Below are positions 55,372 through 64,000 of a stretch of DNA of 64,000 bases, piece by piece. The notes beneath the pieces are model-generated. The model saw only the letters and a program-made list of their open reading frames with translations. It was not told where the DNA came from and did not search any database. Every line of letters begins with the position of its first letter. Position 1 is the first letter of the stretch. Position numbers and translations under genes: made by a program. The DNA is from Ciona intestinalis (Eukaryota; Chordata; Ascidiacea; Phlebobranchia; Cionidae): positions 2,367,171 through 2,431,170 of the forward strand of contig NC_020168.2 in the NCBI RefSeq assembly GCF_000224145.3, read 5' to 3'.

Positions 55372-58300
55372 ATGGCTTTATATTTTGACTGCCTCTTGGA
55401 AAGTTCACCAGGATCGGTGGTGAAGTGCCTTGCCTGGCACGAGCAGCATGCTGTATTAGCAGTGTGTACCTCATTGGTTGAAGATGACAGTGGTGCAGTG
55501 AATTTATATGATAAACAGGTAAGGTTTTGCTCCATTGTGGTCATTGGTACCTGTCCAGTTGGAACGATTGTTTTGGCGCGAAGAATATTTATTAATATTT
55601 TTTGGACTTTTTGATTAAGTTTCAATATTGCAGTATGGATTTACTTCTAACAAAGCACACGTATTTTTGGCACGCCCAGACTTCATGCAGGCCATTCTTT
55701 CCAGTATGGGCTACCATCACACTGAACTTAAATAAACTATGTTTACTTAAATTACTTTTATGCAGGGTGTGAAAGAAAGCAAGACTCCTCTCATGCACAG
55801 ATCCACTCCCCCAACAACTGCTGCATGGCATCCAACCAGAAAACTTTTAGCAGTGGGTTGGGAAAACGGAGAAGTTCTTGTGTGGAACGACCAGGAGAAG
55901 GAATTGCATGAAATACCAAGTCTTCACATGAAAGCTCTTTCCACTATTACTTGGTCCAGTAATGGCACTCGCCTTGCCACTGGAGACAAGGTCTGTAATG
56001 GTAGATCTAACTGATAAACACTGCTCAACTTTTATAATTTTACCCTATGGTAATTAAGGATGCACATTATAGACTAGACTGTTAATTACTAAATCCCCTA
56101 GAAATCTTTTTCGGAATCAGAAATTTAAACCTTTTTTTATTTAAGGGAGGACATTAATTTTACCAACATAAATCAATTTGTTCACACTAAAATGTTAGTC
56201 AGTTTAAAACATAGACTATTTAGTGAAAAATGTCCTGGTAATTAATTTTGAGGGGGTTCTTAACAATTACTGTAGGTTTCGCATTAGCTGTTTTCGCACA
56301 TAACTTACTGAATAATTATGATCACGTCAGTGTTCATTGGGAACAGACAGCATCTATAGAAAAAGCAAAACAAGCAATCACCCTGACAAAATGTGTCTAT
56401 GCAAACTAAATAAATATATATATACTTTTTGGGTTGTTTTTGTTCTTGAATTACTTTGCTAGATAATCATATTATACTAATTAATGTTTCTTTTCATATT
56501 TACATTGGTTTAGGAAGGTGTCTTCGCTGTGTGGAAAGCTGATGCACGTGGTCGAGTCCAACACAATCCTTTATGCCGACATGATCTTGGAGCTTCTGTG
56601 GTTGATTGTGTGGTGAAACAAGGGTTGGAAACTACATCAGATCATGATATTAAGTATTTTATTTTTGGAAGTTTTCAATCTTGTCCCTTAGTAAAAAAAA
56701 ATAGTCTAAAATTTTATGATGTATCTTGCAGTGTGTACCTCCATAGAAATTTTTTCGGATCTGTCTTTTTAAAATTATGTTTGCACTACATTTTGTTTCA
56801 AATCAAGCATTATTCTTTGAAGCATTGCTTACTTGGCAAGAGCTGCGGTGAGTGGAGATGAAACAGCACTCGACATGTTTGCTGATATGAAAAAGTCTGC
56901 CAACAGAATCAATTCACGCCCCACGCGCACTGAAGGCGTGACGTTTTATGTTGGATTATCAAACGGTATGGTCTAATGTGTAACTTATCACAAAAATCTA
57001 TTTATTTTATATTTAAACAAACAGTTCATCCAATGTTAAGCTTGCTTTTTTGAAGGTAAAAGTTATGTATCATGAAAATATTATTCAGGTGGTATTCAGT
57101 ACATTGATGAAAAAGGATTAAACAATGATTGTTTAAAATTGGACAATCCCATTCAACAGTTGTTATTCAACAAAGAAAAGGATTTTTTAGTCGCGATTTC
57201 TACTGATCTGCAGGTAAATATGTTTTCCAAATTGTGTTGTTTTCATAAACTGTGTAACCATCTGTTTGTAACCATCCTATCCCACAGGTAATAAAGATGA
57301 AAGTAATGTCTGATGGTTCAACTGAACAAATGGAGAGTGTTAAGTTCAGTGGTCAGGAAGGTAAAGCTAAACTAGCTTGGGCAGGTGGACATCTCCTTGC
57401 TGTGGCAACCTCTGACCAATCTTTGCGGTAAATTTACATAAAGTTGATATTTTGTCATTGTGATTACATTAAGGCTAAAATTGTTTACAAGAATAAGAAA
57501 AAAAATGGGTTATATGCACTAAACAATGTTACCCTTTGCAATATAAATATATAGTAGGGTGGGGGAGGATGGGACACCTTTTCATTGTATTTTCACGCCC
57601 TATTTTTTCAGTAAACAAAGAACATTCAAAGAATTATGAAACGGTATCCTCAACACCATAACAGACCGTTGTTATTTGTTTTAACGCGATTAAGATATTG
57701 GGATATTATTTGCTAATGGTGTTCTTTCTTCCCCCACCCTACTATATAAAAACGACTATTTAACAGCCTTGTCTTTAACCACGTTATTTTATTTTAACAT
57801 GTCCTATTTTTTTATCTGAAAAAAAACAAATCTGAACGATATTACTGGTTACGAAATACGTTTTTTTTAATTTAAAACTTTTCAGTTATGGAAATATGTT
57901 CAATAAATATACAAGGTATAACACATTAAATTTTTACTTTTAATTTAGTTTATGGGATTTAGTAAATGGAGATAACTTTGCTTTGCTCTTGGATGAAAAT
58001 ATGGGATTTGAGAAAGGAGAGTCCATCAATAATGTTTCTTATTTTCCGGGCAAAGGTAGATAAGCTTGTTGGTGTGATATATTTAGTACTGTGGGGTAAG
58101 ATGGTATACGGTTAGCCTCCGAATCACATATTTCCTGACCAGGTTTTTAACAATTAACATATATAAAGGGTGTATATTTTTGTATATTCTGATATTGCAA
58201 TCTCGTGTTTTCCAAATTTATATTTAGTTAGTTACATTGTTAAGCGGCCAAGTAATTATATTTTGATAAATCGTTTATCGTGTTAGTGCCTTTTTACTCT

Positions 58301-61300
58301 TGAGTGTTTCAATCATATTTTTTTAGTTTATTTTTTTTCCAACAAACAATTTGTTTATTCTACTTCAAACAACCATATAAGAAAAAAATTATTATAATGT
58401 TAACATTAAAATCAAGGTTTTAATCACGATATCTATCTATCATGAAAGTTGGTTCACATACTGGTTTTTTACTGCCGCACCTCACATAATATCACTTCTT
58501 AAATAATTTATTGCCGAGAAACCACATTGTTACACGGCAGTTAAATATATATGCATTATTGTCATGTACTTTTTGCTGTGTCATAAATTTAAAGTTTAAA
58601 TTTGTATTTATTAGGAATCTAAAGTTCTAGTCTAGTTTAAACAAATATGTTGATTAAAGCAGAAACATCAAACATGGAACTGATTAGTGATTATTTTACC
58701 TTTTTTACCATCCAAATAAACAACTTAAAATAACCAATCCACCATTCTAGTTGCTTGTTCAAAACATGTTATAATGGTGTGCTAACATTTCACCCAAACA
58801 GGCGTTTTATCTGCTGGTACAAGTGAAGGTCGTGTCGCGATGTGGAATTCTGTGGCGACCGGAAAAGATTCCAAAGTTGAAGCTGAAGACAGATGGAAGC
58901 TTCAGTCAGCTATTTCGCTTGAAATTCCCTGCAATAGTTTGAAGGTGTTTAGCTGTTATGGATTTTTTTGGATTTTTTTGTCTGATTAAAATTTATGGTT
59001 GTTTGCATTGGTAATACAATCATCGCAAATTTCAATACTTGGCATTTGTGAATGTAAAATTATTTTAATTTTTCAAAATATATTTTTTATGTATATACTT
59101 TACAGTCGAATTAGATTTTTGGTTTACAATAATACAATGATATAAAAAACATATTAAAAAAATAAAAACAAATCAATTAATATTTTGCCAGTGGTGCCCC
59201 AACCATCCAGTGTTAGCAGTAGGAGGAGGGGAGGGAGCACTTCTTCTCACAGAGCAGAAGATGAAGTGGTGTCTCTCCTCAACCATGGTTGCCATACAGT
59301 CTGGTCCACGCAGTGTTGCTGTGGATTTTATTGGAAGAAAACCGGAGAAGGAATCTACACTTATAGGTAATTGTCCAAATTTTTAAGTGTATAAACAACG
59401 ATGGGTGAGAAAATAGGCAATAATTTTGGACGCAAAGTATGGGTAAGTGGGGTTGTGGTAATTGTGGATATACCTAAAACAAAATAGTGTGGTAATTGAC
59501 CATATACTTAAAAAAGTATTCTATTGCCATTTACAAATATAGATTTTATTTGTTTATATTTAAGGGTTGAAAGTTTTTTGACAGTACATATGTTTTTATA
59601 TATTTTATTGTTAGCGCTGTTTTTGACTGAACTGTCCAGTTTCCGTATAAAATTATAAATTGAAGTAATCTTTCCTAATTTTGCTCAGGATTAGGCCTAT
59701 CACCTCAACACTTGAACCAGCCATTAAATCGACCAAGTGGTCACATTGAATTTGAAACTACAATACCATATAATGGAATAGCTGCAGCTTCTGTAAGTCT
59801 TGGATATAATTAATAGGCTTATTATTTATAGGTCTATATAAGTTTTTTACCAGATAGTTTCATTTTTTTTTGATATATAAATAAAGTGGTGACTTACTGC
59901 CCAAGCAAGGATAAACATTCTGCGGAAGTTTGTCCTGTGTTGCTGTGAGCACGAGTTGCAGATACAGTCAGATGGTGTATTTTGGGAATCACCCATACAT
60001 AATAGAATAAAAAGATTTTAATTATATTGTGATGCCATGTCAATTTAGCCTGTGACTTTTTAACCAGTTTCATCGTAATAGTATGATCTTGTAAAATGTC
60101 TTATTGTATGGTATACAGGAACATATAGCTGTATGGAATGGCAAGCAAGTATCTATGTATGAAATTACATCCAGCGCTGGTATTTTTAAAGGTATGTTTG
60201 TTTGAAGATACATCAATTTTACTTTTTCCTTATTAAAGCTTATTTTTGTGTGTGTTTAAACCAATCTTCCCTATTTAACATAATATATACAAAGCATATG
60301 ATACATACAGATATATATGTTGTCTTAACGGTTCGTTTAATATCTTACTTTTATTGCTTGCTACCATTAAGCAGTGGTTATAGCACTTGCTTTGTAACCA
60401 GAAGATTTCAAAGCTTGATGCAGCTACCATTGTTAGCATTTATGGCCCAGGTAAGATACTTAATGGCAAAAGCTACAATTTAGTAGTAATTCCTAGTGAA
60501 TAATGTATTGACCATATTGCCAGCCACATAAAGCAAGCCCTTATAGAATACCCATGTTGCAATTTCTGATGTTACCCCATCATACTAGGATAATTAAGTT
60601 AGATTTGTTAACAAAGTACATCTAGTAAACTTAACATTTAAACAGGGAGCTTTGAATGTGAATCCTCAATCAACGCTTTGCACGATCAAAGTTTGTTTTC
60701 AGTGGAACAACCAAAAGACCCAAAAGATCGACCGAAAATACAAGTCAGAAATTTTCAGGTGCACATTTTTTTCTGAAAATTAAATTTCTTGTTCTGGAAA
60801 AAATAAACTTTTTCTTGGATGGTTTAAAATTCAAATTTAAATAAATTGTCACCTGCAGGGAACGGTGAAACAGCTTCTCAGTATGCAGGAAAATGAAGGA
60901 GGGGTTGATATGATGTCAGTAAATGGTAACTTCATCGTGGTGGGAACTTCTACTGGTTGTATAAAGATTTATGATTTGACTAGAAGGTAAAGTTGTACAG
61001 AACACAAATTAGAATTATTAAAACAATAAATGCATTTTCAGTATTGATTTGGAATATGCTCCTTAACAATCATATTGCTATAATTTTGTGCTTTTGTAAA
61101 GCTACACAATGTGTGTAAAGGAGCGGGGCAATGGCCCATATAAAATATTCTTCTACAAATTAATCTATTTGCATATATGCAAATTACCTTATAATACATT
61201 CTACATTGTTTTACTTTAGAGAAGCAAAAGCTCACAGCAACACAAAGCAACTGAGAGATTTATTACAAGGTTTTGGTTCCTTCAACCAAATGTCGGTTAA

Positions 61301-64000
61301 TTGTGTCGGAAGTAAAGTGGCCTTCACATACAAACATGTAAGAAAATATTTTGTAACTTTTTTATTCAAACTGTTCAATACCCTTTTAGTACATAATTAC
61401 ATAAAATGCCCCTCGTAAACCTTTATGTAACAGTGTAACACCCTCATCTGCACATTCGATTTTAACAATATGAGTTGAAATTACATAGTGGTGCATATTA
61501 ATCAATAATTCAATTATAGTTGTTTATTTATTCATATATCATTGACTTTGTTTGCTGGTTGGTTTTGGTAAATGTTTTTTTATTGTCTTCATATTTAACA
61601 CCTTGCACACTTTAGGTAAATGGAGTTCCAGATTTTCGAGTTTTTGTATACGACTGCGAACGTGACAGATTGGAGTTTTTCGATTTTTCCACAGGAACAA
61701 ATGAAAACGATGATTTTGAAAATGACTCTGGTCCTAAGACAGATATTGAACAGTAAGTGAAATTGTATTTCATCACATTTTAGTGTTGGTGGGTATTTGT
61801 ATTCATCCATCAACATAGATGATTTAAACAGGTTATTATTTTTTTCTATTATGGGCTGTCTTAATTATGATGGGAACAAGTAAATTGTCTCTGTTAAATG
61901 CCCACACATGTTTGGAGTGCACCATAGGTGTAATGCTTTGAGTGTTTGGGGTGACATTTTTCCCAATTTTTAAAACAACATATTGCATTAACCTATGAAG
62001 TTTCCTATGTTTGATAACTATGAGTTTAGCCATATTTTGACAAGTCACCCCATGGTTTTGTTAAAAAAATTTAAAATAGTACGGTTACTTCAAAAAGAAT
62101 AGTCACAAGTTGTGCCAAGGTGCCCTCCCACTACAGAGGCAGGCCACCGATGTCGAAGGTCAACTTCGTTATAGCAGTAGCTGTTTGGTTAAAAAAAGAC
62201 TTTTCTGATGTTTGTCGTTTATTACAGGAGCAAAGCTGATGCAGCTGCAGAAATCGCAGGTCGCTACCCCATCAGTGTCCACTGGGATGCGATAGAGAGC
62301 AGATTGTTGTCGTGCGAAGCGAGAATCACTGATGCGGCACGAAACGAAATCATTGAAGCCGATCGTAAATCTACTATGTCTATTTTGAGCTCAGAATCCA
62401 GTATAAATCGCCCTTTACCGGTATTTTAATATTTATTTAAAAATTACAAGTGCTTTTTTAAAAAAAACAAACCTTAATGTTATATTTTTCTACCACAGGC
62501 TGAAGTGTTGGTTATATCATTGTTCAGCACACAAGACCATGGGTTGCTGCTACAAGATTTCTATGCAAGGAAAGCACAATATGATCAACTTATTGGGCTC
62601 CGTGTTCCGAATTTCTACTTTTCTAAATCTGTGAGTCGTGTAGACAACTGTGAAAGGCAAACCACCTTGTCTTCTTAGGTGTTTTTGTTCTTTTTTGACC
62701 CCTAATCTATGTGATATATGTCACACTGTGAGCCTTACTTTAATAGAATATAAAAAAATTAATATAAATGCAAATAATGCTTCAAAAAAAAGGGAAAAAA
62801 AAAAAAATTTTAAAGTGTGGTACAATCAAAATTCTGTTTTCTTTTGCTTACCAATATTGATCATACAGACATCCGTGTTGGTGTCAGCAGCGGAAGATAA
62901 ATCTTCAGAATATGTTTCAGAACAGGTAGAAGGCTGTTGACTCTTAAGTGGTATCGTATATTATTCATTATACTTTGTTTATTAGTCATCAATCTTGCGA
63001 CAAACGATGCGTGACTTCGTGGGATTGAATGAAAGCGATGAAGCGTCACAAGCGGCCATGCTTAATTTTAGTTATTACCTCACAATTGGAGACATGGATG
63101 AAGCTTTCAAGTCAATCAAGCTGATTAAGGGGTGAGAAAATGAAGCAACTATGATGAGCTGTCATGCTAATATTGTAGTGGCTCTTATTTAAATTGAAAC
63201 GTAATTAATCTTTAAAATTGGAATAAAGAATGAAAAGTAAACTCCTAATAAGTAGCAGACTCAAAAATATTTTATGACAAATGTAAATATATTTGTCATG
63301 AGCAGGAATGGCACAATGGTGGCTTGAATACTTTGTTGATATTGCATTAAGAACATCTATGTCACATTTATTAAGAGTCTTCATTGGTTTTGTCTTATCT
63401 TTGACTCCACTGGTTTTGTTGTTGTAAGGGCTGCTGTGTGGGAGAGCATGGCGAAGATGTGTGTGAAGACGAGGAGGTTGGATGTTGCAAAGGTGTGTCT
63501 CGCCAATATGGGGCATGCAAGAGGAGCAAGGGCGATGAGGGAGGCCGAGAAGGAGCCGGAACTCGATGCACGAGTTGCACGACTCGCACTCGAACTTGGA
63601 ATGAACGTTAGTTTAATTTTGTAAAGTTTAGGTTGGAAAATTGATTTTATTTGGTGCAGGATGAAGCTGAGCGTTTGTATAAGAATTGTCAACGTTATGA
63701 TTTGCTTAACGTGTTCTACCAATCTACTGCACAGTGGGGGAAGGTGAGCTGGGGTTGGTTGGGTTGTGTATGTTACATATTAAGGTAATGGGCCAACCAT
63801 GACCTAAATCTCAGGTCCTATGGCGGCCTCGGCGTAGACCCCACTCTTACAGAATAAAAAACTATTCCTTATGGAAATGCCTAATATAGTATTTTAAAAC
63901 CTTGCAGATAACAATGTATTATTCAGGAAAAACTAAATAAAACCACAATAATCCAGTTATAAGTTAACTTCATTTTGCATCAGGCTTTAGAAACTGCTGA
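55372..64000 (+). CDS. IFT140: Intraflagellar transport protein 140, IFT-A complex, 3' end outside window
   Basis: Core subunit of the IFT-A complex for retrograde transport and entry of membrane proteins into cilia. Exons seen: 55372-55518, 55766-55990, 56514-56653, 56823-56965, 57089-57213, 57288-57427, 57949-58055, 58802-58944, 59192-59366, 59689-59792, 60119-60191, 60646-60758, 60859-60986, 61220-61337, 61616-61752, 62228-62420, 62498-62630, 62869-62925, 62986-63131, 63429-63606, 63660-63743, 63985 onward. About 940 residues are covered of roughly 1460 in human. The first part forms the WD40 propellers ([49 protein letters not shown]). The TPR-like part starts near [16 protein letters not shown] and is strikingly conserved ([20 protein letters not shown] then [16 protein letters not shown]). 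Exon 1 begins [11 protein letters not shown], like human MALYYDHQIE. The gene runs off the right edge. Confidence 0.97.
56053..56103. mobile_element. hAT-like terminal fragment in IFT140 intron 2
   Basis: TAAGGATGCACATTATAGA resembles the TAGGGATGCACATTACAGA end of the complete hAT element at 37588. The same fragment is at 49980-50030 in the left copy. No opposite end is nearby. Confidence 0.4.
57549..57747. mobile_element. TA-flanked MITE, in an IFT140 intron
   Basis: The best-preserved copy of the family in the window. Ends are ATAGTAGGGTGGGGGAGGAT (then GGGACACC) and, inverted, TTCTTCCCCCACCCTACTAT. A fragment of a related copy (TAGTACTGTGGGGTAAGATG) lies in the next intron near 58087. 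Confidence 0.88.
60370..60475 (+). mobile_element. tRNA-derived SINE copy in an IFT140 intron
   Basis: GCAGTGGTTATAGCACTTGC (box A-like) and GATTTCAAAGC (box B-like) are followed by GCAGCTACCATTGTTAGC and a degraded GGCCCAGGTAAGATACTTAA. These parts match, in order, the SINE at 47104. Confidence 0.55.

Larger units (their letters stand above)
52495..56143. repeat. Right copy of the 3.7-kb direct duplication
   Basis: Second copy of 46405-50072. It starts inside the penultimate NUP85 exon straight after a gap and runs without a break into the rest of IFT140. Differences are scattered substitutions and small indels, as expected for two alleles. Confidence 0.97.

Overview
The window is animal (metazoan) genomic DNA, most likely from a tunicate of the genus Ciona. 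The grounds are many small exons with GT-AG splice sites, short AT-rich introns, dense gene packing, chordate-type gene content (MRTF, LHFPL2, HERPUD, GCSH, NUP85, DECR2, IFT140), many short inverted-repeat transposons, and a stretch where two slightly different alleles seem to have been assembled one after the other. The species is inferred from style and gene content, not proven.

Layout from left to right. 620-8948 (+): 16 exons of a myocardin-related transcription factor (MRTF), whose 5' end lies outside the window. 9908-10297 (-): an uncharacterised 129-codon ORF. 11961-14309 (-): an 8-exon, 462-residue protein I cannot name, with a PB1-like front part and a basic nuclear-type segment. 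14310-21946: about 7.6 kb without a convincing gene, holding a TA-flanked MITE, a complete non-autonomous hAT element and a tRNA-like relic. 21947-22836 (-): LHFPL2-type tetraspan protein. 24021-27191 (+): HERPUD, the ER ubiquitin-like stress protein, with an unfolded-protein-response-like site upstream. 28974-30893 (+): a two-exon, 464-residue hexokinase. 32385-34446 (+): mitochondrial glycine cleavage H protein. 35561-46632 (+): nucleoporin NUP85 in 20 exons, with two unrelated genes on the opposite strand inside its introns (an uncharacterised protein at 38633-40150 and a class A GPCR at 41825-44326). 46801-48622 (-): 2,4-dienoyl-CoA reductase DECR2. 49299 onward (+): intraflagellar transport gene IFT140.

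The stretch holding the end of NUP85, all of DECR2 and the first two exons of IFT140 occurs twice (46405-50072 and 52495-56143) in the same order with only scattered differences. The two copies are separated by two N-gaps and by sequence from a TTAA-flanked MITE. I read this as two haplotypes of one locus placed in tandem by the assembler, with the copies of the MITE as the likely cause. The real NUP85 is the left one and the real IFT140 is the right one, which continues past the end of the window.

Most of the genes are unrelated housekeeping or signalling genes lying side by side. Local relations worth noting are the nested genes inside NUP85, the tail-to-tail NUP85/DECR2 pair about 170 bp apart, and the head-to-head DECR2/IFT140 pair, which shares under 0.7 kb. 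I found no CRISPR array, no prokaryotic-type system and no retroviral or Polinton-like element. I did not find a clearly new multi-gene system. The best leads for novelty are the two unrecognised proteins, the leader of DECR2, and the polymorphic TTAA element.
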